This document shows, one piece after another, positions 7,686 to 17,677 of a DNA stretch of 64,000 bases. Within the stretch, counting starts at the first letter, position 1; every line of letters begins with the position of its first letter. A program made the translations under genes and the position numbers. The stretch covers positions 1 to 64,000 of the forward strand of contig NZ_BONC01000039.1 in the NCBI RefSeq assembly GCF_016862515.1, written 5' to 3'. The notes beneath the pieces were generated by a model, which did no database searches, was not told the origin of the DNA, and worked only from the letters and a program-made list of their open reading frames with translations. The DNA comes from Asanoa iriomotensis. GTDB taxonomy: Bacteria; Actinomycetota; Actinomycetes; Mycobacteriales; Micromonosporaceae.

Positions 7686-8744
7686 ATGAGCCTCCTCGCT
7701 GAGACCGTTCGCGCGATCCGGCCGCTCGATGCCGCCGCCATGGCGGCCGCGCACGCGCGGCACGCCACCCTGACCAAACCGCCGGGTTCGTTGGGGTCGC
7801 TGGAGGATCTGGGTGTACGCCTCGCGGGGCTCGCCGGCGTCAACCCGCCACCGCTGCCGGAGCCGGCCGTGGTGGCCGTGTTCGCGGGCGACCACGGCGT
7901 GCTGGACCAACGGGTCAGCCCGTGGCCGCAGGAGGTGACCGGGCAGATGGTCGCCAACTTCCTGGCCGGCGGGGCGGTGGTCAACGCTTTCGCCCGCCAG
8001 ACCGGCGCGTCGGTCGTGGTCGTCGACGTCGGTGTGGCCGCGCCGCCGGTCACCTCGGCGGAGAACCTGATAGAGGCCAACGTCCGGCGGGGTACGCGCG
8101 ACCTCAGCGTCGAGCCGGCGCTGACCCGCGAGGAGGCGACCGCCGCCGTCGAGGTGGGCATCCGCGTCGCCGCCGACCTGGTCGACCGGGGCGCCGGCTG
8201 CCTGGCCACCGGCGACATGGGCATCGGCAACACCACGCCGGCGGCCGCGCTGATCGCCGCGTTCACCGGCGCCGCGGCGGCCGACGTGACCGGGCGCGGC
8301 ACCGGGATCGACGACGAGACGCACGGGCGGAAGGTGGGCGTCGTGCAGCGGGCGCTGGCCCTGCACCGGCCGGACCCGGGCGACCCGATCGGCGTGCTGG
8401 CGGCGGTGGGCGGGCTGGAGCACGCCGCCATCGCCGGGTTCGTGCTCGGTGGCGCGGCGCGGCGCGTACCCGTGATCCTGGACGGGGTGATCGCCGACTC
8501 GGCCGCGCTCGCCGCCGCGGCGCTCGCGCCCGACGCGGTCGGCGCGATGGTCGCCGGGCACCGTTCCGCCGAGCCCGGCGCCTCGGTCGCGCTGCGGCAC
8601 CTCGGCCTCGAACCTCTGGTCGACCTCGGGCTGCGGCTCGGCGAGGGCACCGGCGCGGTGCTCGCCTGGCCGATCGTGGCCAGCGCGGTCCGCGTGCTGC
8701 ACGACGTCGCCACCTTCGACTCCGCCGGGGTGGCGGAGAAGTGA
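7686..8744 (+). CDS. cobT: Nicotinate-nucleotide--dimethylbenzimidazole phosphoribosyltransferase
   Basis: CobT makes alpha-ribazole 5'-phosphate from nicotinate mononucleotide and 5,6-dimethylbenzimidazole for the lower ligand of cobalamin. The 352-residue length is normal. Family motifs are present: KPPGSLG near the N-terminus, FAGDHGV, TGDMGIGNTTPA and the C-terminal LGEGTGA with the catalytic Glu. Start ATG at 7686 is chosen because the preceding sequence is the PBP terminator. It is followed by a repeat-rich spacer and cobA on the same strand. Confidence 0.95.
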   Translation: MSLLAETVRAIRPLDAAAMAAAHARHATLTKPPGSLGSLEDLGVRLAGLAGVNPPPLPEPAVVAVFAGDHGVLDQRVSPWPQEVTGQMVANFLAGGAVVNAFARQTGASVVVVDVGVAAPPVTSAENLIEANVRRGTRDLSVEPALTREEATAAVEVGIRVAADLVDRGAGCLATGDMGIGNTTPAAALIAAFTGAAAADVTGRGTGIDDETHGRKVGVVQRALALHRPDPGDPIGVLAAVGGLEHAAIAGFVLGGAARRVPVILDGVIADSAALAAAALAPDAVGAMVAGHRSAEPGASVALRHLGLEPLVDLGLRLGEGTGAVLAWPIVASAVRVLHDVATFDSAGVAEK

Positions 8745-8811
8745 GCGAGCGAAGCGAGCGAGCTAGCCAGCTCAGTGACCCGGGTCGTTGCTGTGCCTCG
8801 CGCAGCGAGGC
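8743..8811. repeat. Structured repeat element between cobT and cobA
   Basis: The spacer is built of small symmetric blocks: the mirror repeat GAGCGAGCGA|AGCGAGCGAG (8743-8762), hairpin GAGCT-AGCC-AGCTC, palindrome GACCCGGGTC (8777-8786), and hairpin GCCTCGC-GCA-GCGAGGC (8795-8811) ending seven bases before the cobA ATG. From memory, very similar strings recur between genes in Micromonosporaceae, so this may be a dispersed repeat. It overlaps the end of cobT by two bases. Confidence 0.6.
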
Positions 8812-8817
8812 GCGGCA

Positions 8818-10044
8818 ATGACGGAGCTCTACCCCTTGGCGCTGGTGCTCGACGGACGGCCGGTGCTGGTCGTCGGCGGTGGCGCGGTGGCCAGCCGGCG
8901 CGTGCCGGCCCTGCTGAACGCCGGCGCCGAGGTGACCGTCGTCTCGCCCGAGCTGACACCGACCTTGCACGGGCTGGCCGACGCGGGCCGGATCCGCTGG
9001 GAGCGGCGCCGCTTCGAGGAGTCCGACGTCGACGGAAAATGGCTCGTCCAGGTCGCGGTCGACGACGCGGACGCCGCGGCGCGGGTGTCGGCGGCCGCCG
9101 AACAACACAGAGTCTTCTGCGTCCGCGCGGACGACCGCACCGCCGCCACCGCGTGGACGCCCGCGGTGACCCGGCGCGGCCCGGTCACCGTCGCGGTGCT
9201 CGGCGGCGGCGACCCCCGCCGGGCGGTGGCGACCCGGGACGCGATCGCGGGGTTCCTCTCGGGCTGGACCGGAGCGGCGGCCAGCGCCACCGCCGCCGTC
9301 GCGCCCGAGGCGCACGCGGGCGGCCGGGTCGCGCTGGTCGGCGCCGGGCCCGGCGACCCCGAGCTGATCACCGTCAAGGGCCGCCGGTTGCTGGCCGAGG
9401 CCGACGTCGTGGTGGCGGACCGGCTCGCGCCCGGGCTGCTCCTGGACGAACTGCGGCCCGACGCCGAGGTGGTCGACGCGGCGAAGAACCCGTACGGGCC
9501 GGCGCGTACCCAGGAGGAGATCAACGCGATCCTGGTCGACCGGGCCCGGCAGGGTAAGGCGGTGGTCCGGCTCAAGGGCGGCGACCCGTTCGTCTTCGGC
9601 CGCGGCGGCGAAGAGGTGATCGCCTGCGCCGAGGCCGGCGTGCCGGTCACCGTCGTGCCGGGCGTGACCAGCGCGGTCGCGGTCCCCGCCGGCGCCGGCA
9701 TCCCGGTCACCCACCGCGGCGTCGCGCACGAGTTCACCGTGGTCTCCGGTCACCTCGCGCCGGACGACCCAGAGTCGCTCGTGCACTGGCCGTCCGTCGC
9801 CAAGCAAGGTGGAACGGTCGTGATCCTGATGGGGCTGCGCCACCTGCCGGCCATCGCGGCGACCCTGGTCGCCAACGGCCGGCCTGGCACGACGCCGGCC
9901 TCGGTGATCCAGGAGGGCACGACGGCGGCGCAGCGGCAGGTCACCGCGACGCTCGAGACGATCGCCGCGGAGGTGGCGGAGGCAGGCTTGCGGGCCCCCG
10001 CCATCACCGTGGTCGGCGAGGTGGTCGCCGCGCTGCGGCGTTAG
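8818..10044 (+). CDS. cobA: Fused siroheme-type dehydrogenase / uroporphyrinogen-III C-methyltransferase
   Basis: The 408-residue protein has two parts. Residues 1-150 resemble the CysG N-terminal NAD domain (VLVVGGGAVASRR), which oxidises precorrin-2. Residues 165-405 are the SAM-dependent SUMT domain, with VGAGPGDPELITVKG, VVADRL, LKGGDPFVFGRGGEE and VPGVTSA. SUMT methylates uroporphyrinogen III at C2 and C7, the branch point to siroheme and cobalamin. Glycine-rich and SAM-binding motifs look intact. The start is the ATG directly after the repeat element; no clear Shine-Dalgarno is seen there. Confidence 0.92.
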   Translation: MTELYPLALVLDGRPVLVVGGGAVASRRVPALLNAGAEVTVVSPELTPTLHGLADAGRIRWERRRFEESDVDGKWLVQVAVDDADAAARVSAAAEQHRVFCVRADDRTAATAWTPAVTRRGPVTVAVLGGGDPRRAVATRDAIAGFLSGWTGAAASATAAVAPEAHAGGRVALVGAGPGDPELITVKGRRLLAEADVVVADRLAPGLLLDELRPDAEVVDAAKNPYGPARTQEEINAILVDRARQGKAVVRLKGGDPFVFGRGGEEVIACAEAGVPVTVVPGVTSAVAVPAGAGIPVTHRGVAHEFTVVSGHLAPDDPESLVHWPSVAKQGGTVVILMGLRHLPAIAATLVANGRPGTTPASVIQEGTTAAQRQVTATLETIAAEVAEAGLRAPAITVVGEVVAALRR

Positions 10045-10093
10045 GAACGGTCCGTTCCTATGCGGAAAGCGTTAGTAACGGACCGTTCCTTGC
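10042..10093. promoter_or_regulatory. Pair of near-identical palindromes between convergent cobA and otsB-GH15
   Basis: The first copy, TAGGAACGGTCCGTTCCTA (10042-10060), has perfect 9-bp arms about one central base and contains the cobA stop codon. The second (10075-10092) has core AACGGACCGTT and one mismatch in its outer arm. The copies are also complementary to each other, so the pair can fold into one long hairpin with loop TGCGGAAAGCGT. It could be a bidirectional terminator or two TetR-type operators; position favours a terminator. Confidence 0.6.
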
Positions 10094-10094
10094 C

Positions 10095-12695
10095 TTAAGG
10101 CTTGACCAAGCCGGAGAGCAGCAGCGCGCACCGGATGAGCCCCAGGTGGCTGTACGCCTGCGGGTGGTTGCCCAGCCCGCGTTCGGCCAGCGGGTCGTAC
10201 TGCTCCGGCAGCAGGCCCGTCGGGCCGGCCGTCGTGACCATCTGCTCGAACAGCTCCTCGGCGTCGGCCCGCCGCCCGGTGCGCAGGTAGGCCTCCACCA
10301 GCCACGACGTGCAGATGTGGAAGCCGCCCTCGCGGCCGGGCAGGCCGTCGTCCCAGCGGTACCGGTAGACCACCGGGCCGCTGCGCAGGTCGGCCTCGAC
10401 CTTGAGGACGGTCGCCAGGAACCGCGGGTCGTCGTCGGCCAGCAGCCCCGACAGGCCGATCCACAGCGACGACGCGTCCATCTCGTCGTAGCCGTACGCC
10501 ACCGTGTAGGCGCCCGCCTCCTCGTGCCAGCCGTGCTCCAGCACGTTGTGGCCGATCCGGTCGCGCAGCGCCACCCAGTCCGGCCGGTCCTGCCCGGCGT
10601 GCTTGCGCACGACGTGCAGCGCCCGGTCGACGGTCATCCAGCACATGACCTTCGAGTAGACGTGGTGCCGCGGCTGCAGCCGGGCCTCCCACAGGCCGTG
10701 GTCGGGCTCGTGCCAGCGGCGCTCGACCGCCTGCACCATCGCCTCGAGGACCCGCCACTCCTCCTCGCGGACCGCGCCGCGGGCGTCCGCGACGGCGGCC
10801 AGCAGGTCGGCGACGGGGCCGAAGACGTCGAGCTGGAGCTGGTGGTTGGCGAGGTTGCCGACCCGCACCGGGCGGGACCCGGCGTAGCCCGGCAGCGTGT
10901 CGATGACCGCCTCCGCGCCCAGCTCGTAGCCCTCGACCGTGTAGAGCGGGTGCAGCCGCTCCGGGTGGCCGCCGGTGCGCTCGACGCAGCCGTCGACCCA
11001 CCGCAGCAGCCCCTCGGCCTCGTCCAGCGAGCCCAGGTCGACCAGGGCCCGCGCGGTCATCGCCGCGTCCCGCAGCCAGCAGTAGCGGTAGTCCCAGTTG
11101 CGGACCCCGCCCAGCTCCTCGGGCAGCGACGTGGTCGCGGCCGCCAGGATCGCGCCGGTCGGCTCGTGGCACAGGCCCTTGAGCGTCAGCGCGCTGCGGG
11201 CCACCAGGTCCCGGCTCTCGGTCGGCAGGCGCAGCCCGCGTACCCACTGCTTCCACGGATCCTCGGCCGCTTCCTGCCGATCCCCGGCGACCACCGGGTG
11301 CGCCTCCAGGCTGTGCGTCCCGAAGCGCAGCTCCAGGAGCTGCTCGCCGCCGAGCGCGGTCAGGTCGACGCTGGCGCGTGCCGTGTCGTACCCGCCGTCC
11401 TCGGAGATCTTCCAGGCGACGCCGGGGGAGTAGAGCGCGACCGGCTCGTTGGAGCCGAGCACGAGCAACCCGTCGCCGAGCGCCTGGAGCCGCACCTGGA
11501 CCTGGCCGAACTCGGGCCGCGGCGAGAACTCGAGGTCCACGCGCGCGGTGCCGGTGAGGCGGCGGACCAGGGCGGAGTCGCCCGAGATCACGAAGCCCGC
11601 CGCGTGCTCGGTGTCCGGCGCCCGGTCGAGCCAGTCGGTGACGGTCAACCCGGACCAGCGGGTCTCCACGGTCATCGTGCCGGGCCGGTAGCGCTGCCCG
11701 AGCGGCAGGCCGCCGCGCTCCGGCGCGACCGCGAAGTGGCCGGCCGGGCTGCCGCCGAGCAGGTCGGCGAAGATCGCCGCCGAGTCCGGCCGCGGGTGGC
11801 ACAGCCAGGTGACCTTGGCGTCCGGGGTGAGCAGCGCCACCGTCTCGCCGTTGGAGAGCAGCGAATGCCGCTCGATCGGCACCGCCCGCTCGCCGAACAG
11901 CCAGTGCCGGCGGGTCTGCAGGAGCAGCGCGAGCAGCCGGGCGGCCTCGATCGGCTCGCCGACCCGGTGAGTGGCCTTGGTCTCGCCCTCGCCGATCTTC
12001 ACGCCGACGTCCGGGCCCTGCAGGGTCGCGAACGCGTTCTCGTCGGTGATGTCGTCGCCGACGAACAGCACGGCGCTGGCCGACATGGAGGTGCGCAGCT
12101 GGTGCACCGCGGTGCCCTTGTGGGTCGGCACGACGGAGACCTCGATCACCTCCTTGCCGTGGGTGATCGTCACCTCCGGCCACTTCGCCGGCCCGTCCGC
12201 CACCCGCGCCTTGACCGCCTCGGCGACCGCCCGTTCCGCCGCCCGGTAGTGGACGGCCACGCTGGCCGGCTTGTTCTCCAGGCGTACGCCCGGCTTGCCT
12301 GCCACGATCTCGCGCAGCTCCACCTGCAGCCGGGTGCGGACCTCGACCAGCTCGGGCGTCAGCCGCTCGACGAAGCCGATGTCGAACTCGGAGCCGTGGC
12401 TGCCGACGAGGTGCACCTCGCTCGGCAGGCGGGACAGCGTGGCCAGGTCGCGCAGGGCGCGCCCGGACACGACCGCCACGGTGGTCTGCGGCAGAGCCGC
12501 CAGTGCGCGGATCGCGGCGACGCTTTCCGGCAGGGGTACGGCCTGCGTGGGGTCGGCGACGATCTCCGCCAGCGTGCCGTCGTAGTCGCACGCGATGAGA
12601 AGTTGCGGAACCCGCGCGATCCGGCCGATCGCCGCGCGCAGCTCCGGGTCGATCAGGCCGGCGGCCTTCTGATCGACCTCGACCAACTCGGTCAC
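10095..12695 (-). CDS. otsB: Trehalose-6-phosphate phosphatase fused to GH15 (glucoamylase/trehalase-type) domain
   Basis: This 866-residue fusion joins an OtsB-type HAD phosphatase (about 1-255) to a GH15 glycoside hydrolase (about 265-860). The HAD nucleophile motif is D37-Y-D39-GTL, and GDDITDENAF is the late acidic motif. The GH15 part has RNWDYRYCWLRDA and GGFHICTSWLVEAYL. OtsB removes phosphate from trehalose 6-phosphate; actinobacterial GH15 relatives include trehalases, so one polypeptide could both make and cleave trehalose. The hydrolase specificity is inferred. GTG start at 12695 overlaps the otsA stop (GTGA), showing translational coupling. Confidence 0.88.
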   Translation of the reverse strand: MTELVEVDQKAAGLIDPELRAAIGRIARVPQLLIACDYDGTLAEIVADPTQAVPLPESVAAIRALAALPQTTVAVVSGRALRDLATLSRLPSEVHLVGSHGSEFDIGFVERLTPELVEVRTRLQVELREIVAGKPGVRLENKPASVAVHYRAAERAVAEAVKARVADGPAKWPEVTITHGKEVIEVSVVPTHKGTAVHQLRTSMSASAVLFVGDDITDENAFATLQGPDVGVKIGEGETKATHRVGEPIEAARLLALLLQTRRHWLFGERAVPIERHSLLSNGETVALLTPDAKVTWLCHPRPDSAAIFADLLGGSPAGHFAVAPERGGLPLGQRYRPGTMTVETRWSGLTVTDWLDRAPDTEHAAGFVISGDSALVRRLTGTARVDLEFSPRPEFGQVQVRLQALGDGLLVLGSNEPVALYSPGVAWKISEDGGYDTARASVDLTALGGEQLLELRFGTHSLEAHPVVAGDRQEAAEDPWKQWVRGLRLPTESRDLVARSALTLKGLCHEPTGAILAAATTSLPEELGGVRNWDYRYCWLRDAAMTARALVDLGSLDEAEGLLRWVDGCVERTGGHPERLHPLYTVEGYELGAEAVIDTLPGYAGSRPVRVGNLANHQLQLDVFGPVADLLAAVADARGAVREEEWRVLEAMVQAVERRWHEPDHGLWEARLQPRHHVYSKVMCWMTVDRALHVVRKHAGQDRPDWVALRDRIGHNVLEHGWHEEAGAYTVAYGYDEMDASSLWIGLSGLLADDDPRFLATVLKVEADLRSGPVVYRYRWDDGLPGREGGFHICTSWLVEAYLRTGRRADAEELFEQMVTTAGPTGLLPEQYDPLAERGLGNHPQAYSHLGLIRCALLLSGLVKP

Positions 12696-14095
12696 GCGAC
12701 CTCCACGTCAGGCACGCCCAGCTCGTTGAGGAAGGACCGGGCCCAATGGCCGACGTCGTGCGTCCGCAGGTGCCGCTGCATGAGCCGCATCCGGCGGCGG
12801 GCCTCCGGATGCTCGACATGTACCGCGCGCAGCAGCGCCTCCTTGACTCCGTCGGGGTCGTGCGGGTTACACAGGAACGACTGTCGTAGTTCCGTCGCGG
12901 CGCCGGCGAACTCGCTCAACACCAGCGCACCGCCGGTGTCGGCGCGCGCCGCCACGTATTCCTTTGCCACCAAATTCATCCCGTCTCGCAGCGGGGTCAC
13001 CATCATGACGTCGGCCGCGCAGTAGAGCGCGGCCAACTCGTTGCGACTGTACGACTGGTGAAGGTAGTGGACGGCGGGAACACCGACGCGACCGAACTCG
13101 CCGTTGATGCGGCCGACCTCACGTTCGACCTTCACCCGCAGCGTCTGGTAGTGCTCGACCCGCTCCCGGCTCGGGGTGGCGACCTGCACCATCACGGCCT
13201 CGGGCACCGAGAGCTTGCCGTCGGAGAGCAGCTCGCGGAACGCCTTGAGGCGCAGCTCGATGCCCTTGGTGTAGTCCAGCCGGTCGACACCGAGGATCAC
13301 GGTGCGGGGGTCGCCCAGCTCGGCCCGGATCTGCTTGGCGCGGTTCTGCACGGCCGGGTCCGCGGCCATCCGCTCCATCTCGGCGACGTCGATCGAGATC
13401 GGGAACGCGCCGGCCTTGACCGGGCGGCCGTCGACGTCGATGACCTGGCCCTCGTAGCGCAGGCCGAGCAGGTGCCGGGCCAGGCGCACGAAGTTCTGTG
13501 CCGCCAGGCGCTGCTGGAAGCCGACCAGGTCGGCGCCGAGCAGGCCGCGCAGGATCTCGGCCCGGAACGGCATCTGCATGAACAGCTCGATCGGCGGGAA
13601 CGGGATGTGCAGGAAGAAACCGATCTTGAGGTCGGGCCGGCGCTCGCGCAGCATCGCCGGCACGAGCTGGAGCTGGTAGTCCTGGATCCAGACCGTCGCG
13701 CCCTCGGCGGCGACGTCCGCCGCGGCCTCCGCGAAACGGGCGTTGACCTGGCGGTACGACTCCCGCCAGCGACGCTTGAACACGGGCGTCTCGACGGCGT
13801 CGTGGTAGAGCGGCCAGATCGTGGCGTTGGACATGCCCTCGTAGTAGCGCTCGAGGTCGAGCGAGGTCAGCGGCACCGGGTGGATGTGGATGCCCTCGAG
13901 GTCGAACGGCTCGGGAGCCTCCTCGCTGGTGCCGCCGGCCCAGCCGACCCAGGTGCCCTTGTGTTCCGCCAGCACCGGGTGCAACGCGGTCACCAGCCCA
14001 CCCGGGCTGCGCCGCCACTGCCGGCCCTCGTCGGTGGTGACCTCGTCCACCGGTAGTCGGTTCGCCACAACGACAAAAGAGCTACGAACCGTCAC
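12692..14095 (-). CDS. otsA: Alpha,alpha-trehalose-phosphate synthase
   Basis: OtsA (GT20) joins UDP-glucose or GDP-glucose to glucose 6-phosphate. The 467-residue protein contains VVANRLPV, RRSPGGLVTAL, WIQDYQLQLVP, FFLHIPFPP, VDRLDYTKGI and the C-terminal PLRDGMNLVAKEYVAA and LSEFAGAA motifs, all typical of a working enzyme. GTG at 14095 gives the normal N-terminus and follows GGAGG ten bases upstream. It is the first gene of a two-gene operon and divergent from the membrane protein at 14255. Confidence 0.94.
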   Translation of the reverse strand: MTVRSSFVVVANRLPVDEVTTDEGRQWRRSPGGLVTALHPVLAEHKGTWVGWAGGTSEEAPEPFDLEGIHIHPVPLTSLDLERYYEGMSNATIWPLYHDAVETPVFKRRWRESYRQVNARFAEAAADVAAEGATVWIQDYQLQLVPAMLRERRPDLKIGFFLHIPFPPIELFMQMPFRAEILRGLLGADLVGFQQRLAAQNFVRLARHLLGLRYEGQVIDVDGRPVKAGAFPISIDVAEMERMAADPAVQNRAKQIRAELGDPRTVILGVDRLDYTKGIELRLKAFRELLSDGKLSVPEAVMVQVATPSRERVEHYQTLRVKVEREVGRINGEFGRVGVPAVHYLHQSYSRNELAALYCAADVMMVTPLRDGMNLVAKEYVAARADTGGALVLSEFAGAATELRQSFLCNPHDPDGVKEALLRAVHVEHPEARRRMRLMQRHLRTHDVGHWARSFLNELGVPDVEVA

Positions 14096-14254
14096 GCTCC
14101 GCACACCTCCGGTGATCACGGGTCCGCCGTCGAGCCTACCTGCGTGGCGTTGCGGCGCTTACGGGCCCGGCTGGCCCCCGATGGACGGGATACCCGCTAC
14201 CCCGGAAGTAATGATCCTTCCGTTCGGTTGCTGTTGGATGACAGGCTCATAGGC

Positions 14255-14791
14255 GTGTCGACACCAGGGCCGAAACCACCCAGACGCGGTTGGGGACCGT
14301 TCCTGGTCGCATTGGTGCTGCTGGCGGTGATCGGCGCGGCGGCGGGCTGGATCTACGGGACGCGGGTCGCGGACGACCGCGCCGCGGAGAAACAGAGCCA
14401 GGAGTCGCCCCCAGAGACCGAGAGTCCGCTGCCGCCATCCGGGGAGGACTGCCCGTCGGCGACTCAGGAGGCGGCGCAGGGCGCGGGCTCGTCCGGGAAC
14501 CTGACGGAGGTCCTCTACATCCGCACCGACGACGACCGGCAGGTCTGGATCTGCCGAGACCAGGCCGGGACGCTGTTCTACCAGGGCTATATCGGCCCGG
14601 CGGACGGCGCTTTCATCCAGGGCGAGAACGCCCTGTTCCTGACGACCGTCGAGGAAACCGGCGGCGGCTACCTGGCCACGAACCAGACGGACGAGGGCAC
14701 GACCACCTACAGCGTCACCCCGTACCGCCTGACCCAGTCGACAAACGGCAAAGAGTCCACCTTCGCCGTGGCGGAGCGCCGCCCGGGCTAG
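14255..14791 (+). CDS. Single-pass membrane protein with extracytoplasmic domain, function unknown
   Basis: I do not recognise this 178-residue protein. A basic N-terminus (PKPPRRGW) precedes one hydrophobic helix at about residues 16-34, then an acidic Pro/Ser linker and a globular domain with two Cys residues (GEDCPSA and VWICRDQ) that could pair outside the membrane. The GTG at 14255 fits the start of the positively charged N-terminus; an upstream ATG in frame would add 37 unlikely residues. It converges on the PIN toxin gene with a 4-nt overlap. Confidence 0.7.
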   Translation: MSTPGPKPPRRGWGPFLVALVLLAVIGAAAGWIYGTRVADDRAAEKQSQESPPETESPLPPSGEDCPSATQEAAQGAGSSGNLTEVLYIRTDDDRQVWICRDQAGTLFYQGYIGPADGAFIQGENALFLTTVEETGGGYLATNQTDEGTTTYSVTPYRLTQSTNGKESTFAVAERRPG

Positions 14792-15174
14792 AGGTCGATG
14801 ATCGGCCACTCCTTGGCCAGGATCTGAGTCAGAATCTCTCGTCGGTCCGTGACGATCGGCAAGCGATGGGTGGCCGCCTCCAGCGCGGCCTGCGTGGCGT
14901 CGAAGGTGCCAAGTCGTCGGGACCAACCCCCGACCATTACCGCGTCGTCGCCCAACACAGGCGTGATGTGGACAGCGGGCTGAGCGTGCAGCAAGTCGAG
15001 CATCAAGGCTTGCTCTGGCGTCGCGCGACGGTGTGCGTCAGCAAAACACAACACGGGAACGATGACCCGCTGGTCGTTTTTCGAGGCGCCAGCGAGCATG
15101 CGGCCGATTCGGATGATGCCGTCGACGTAACCGTCGACCGCCGCGGTGTCGAACACCGCGAAGTAGCCCGTCAT
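14788..15174 (-). CDS. PIN-domain-like toxin of a VapBC-type pair
   Basis: The 128-residue protein begins with the first acidic strand of PIN nucleases (VFDTAAVDG, Asp9) and ends with a typical AALEAATHRLPIVTDRRE segment. VapC toxins cut tRNA or rRNA and are held inactive by a co-transcribed antitoxin. Its ATG overlaps the upstream antitoxin stop by four bases. The middle is divergent and not all four acidic residues can be assigned by eye, so the family call is moderate. Confidence 0.68.
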   Translation of the reverse strand: MTGYFAVFDTAAVDGYVDGIIRIGRMLAGASKNDQRVIVPVLCFADAHRRATPEQALMLDLLHAQPAVHITPVLGDDAVMVGGWSRRLGTFDATQAALEAATHRLPIVTDRREILTQILAKEWPIIDL

Positions 15175-15443
15175 CGCGGCGGCCTTCGGCCAGCCGCCAG
15201 CACCTCCTCCGCGTGCCGCCGTAGGCTCGCCGTCATCGTCCGCTTGGCGTCCTGGATCTCCGAGAACGCGTCGTCCATCTCTTCATCGGTGATCGAGTAG
15301 CCGCTCTCCGCCAGCAGAGCCATGGTGCGCTCGTGCGTGATTTGGCGTCGAACGAGTTCCGAAACGAAGTAGGAGACGTTTCGTTCGGATCCAAGTCGCT
15401 CCGCGACATCGTCGGGAACGCTGACGGTGACCTTCTTCGTCAT
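15171..15443 (-). CDS. Antitoxin with ribbon-helix-helix-like N-terminus
   Basis: The 90-residue protein starts MTKKVTVSVPDDVAERLG, the strand-helix form of RHH antitoxins, followed by YFVSELVRRQITHERT and an acidic/basic C-terminal helix (DEEMDDAFSEIQDAKR) that would wrap the toxin. It directly precedes, and overlaps by four bases, the PIN-like gene. Such antitoxins usually repress their own promoter, which should lie between 15444 and 15594. Confidence 0.75.
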   Translation of the reverse strand: MTKKVTVSVPDDVAERLGSERNVSYFVSELVRRQITHERTMALLAESGYSITDEEMDDAFSEIQDAKRTMTASLRRHAEEVLAAGRRPPR

Positions 15444-15594
15444 ACCAAGATTCTAAAGCCGTCATACTTGTGGTGGCTACCCTTGCGGTGTTGCCAGATT
15501 GCGCTGGGGTGATGTGGGCGATCCCGGGGCTACCTGTCAGGATTGACGACGGCGTTCTGCCGGTATCGACCATTACTCGGAGGTAGGCCGCACC

Positions 15595-17271
<1,677 letters not shown>

Positions 17272-17275
17272 CGTC

Positions 17276-17677
17276 GTGGCCAGATTCGTCTACGAGGCCG
17301 CCCTGCGGTGGTCCGACATGGACGTCTACGGGCATGTCAACAACGCGCGCTTCCTCACGCTGTACGAGGAGGCGCGCGTTGCGCTCATGTTCACCGCGGC
17401 GCGCAAGCACGGGCTGACCACGCTCGAAGAGGGCGTGGTCATCTCCCGGCACGAGATCGACTACCTGCGGCCGGTCGACTACGGCGACGCGGTGCGGATC
17501 GAGATGTGGGTCGAGGAGATCCGGCCGTCCCGGTTCGTGATCGCGTACGAGCTGTTCGACGACGGCCTGGTGGCGAGCCGGGCGCGCTCGGTGTGCGTGC
17601 CGTTCGACCTGGCCGCCCAGCGCCCGCGCCGGATGACGGCGGGCGAGCGCGAGTTCCTGGAACCGTACGCGCCGTGA
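17276..17677 (+). CDS. Hotdog-fold acyl-CoA thioesterase (4-hydroxybenzoyl-CoA thioesterase type)
   Basis: The 133-residue protein has the family start RWSDMDVYGHVNNARFL, in which the Asp of SDMDVYGHVNN is the usual catalytic residue. LYEEARVALM and EIDYLRPVDYGD complete the core. It should hydrolyse an acyl-CoA; the acyl group cannot be deduced. It follows ettA by four bases and its stop overlaps the next GTG (GTGA), so the three genes probably form an operon. Confidence 0.9.
   Translation: MARFVYEAALRWSDMDVYGHVNNARFLTLYEEARVALMFTAARKHGLTTLEEGVVISRHEIDYLRPVDYGDAVRIEMWVEEIRPSRFVIAYELFDDGLVASRARSVCVPFDLAAQRPRRMTAGEREFLEPYAP

Noticed and set aside
7633-8817. Cobalamin riboswitch near cobT and cobA
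   Set aside because: No B12-box-like sequence or long leader is present; the gaps are a terminator and a short repeat block.
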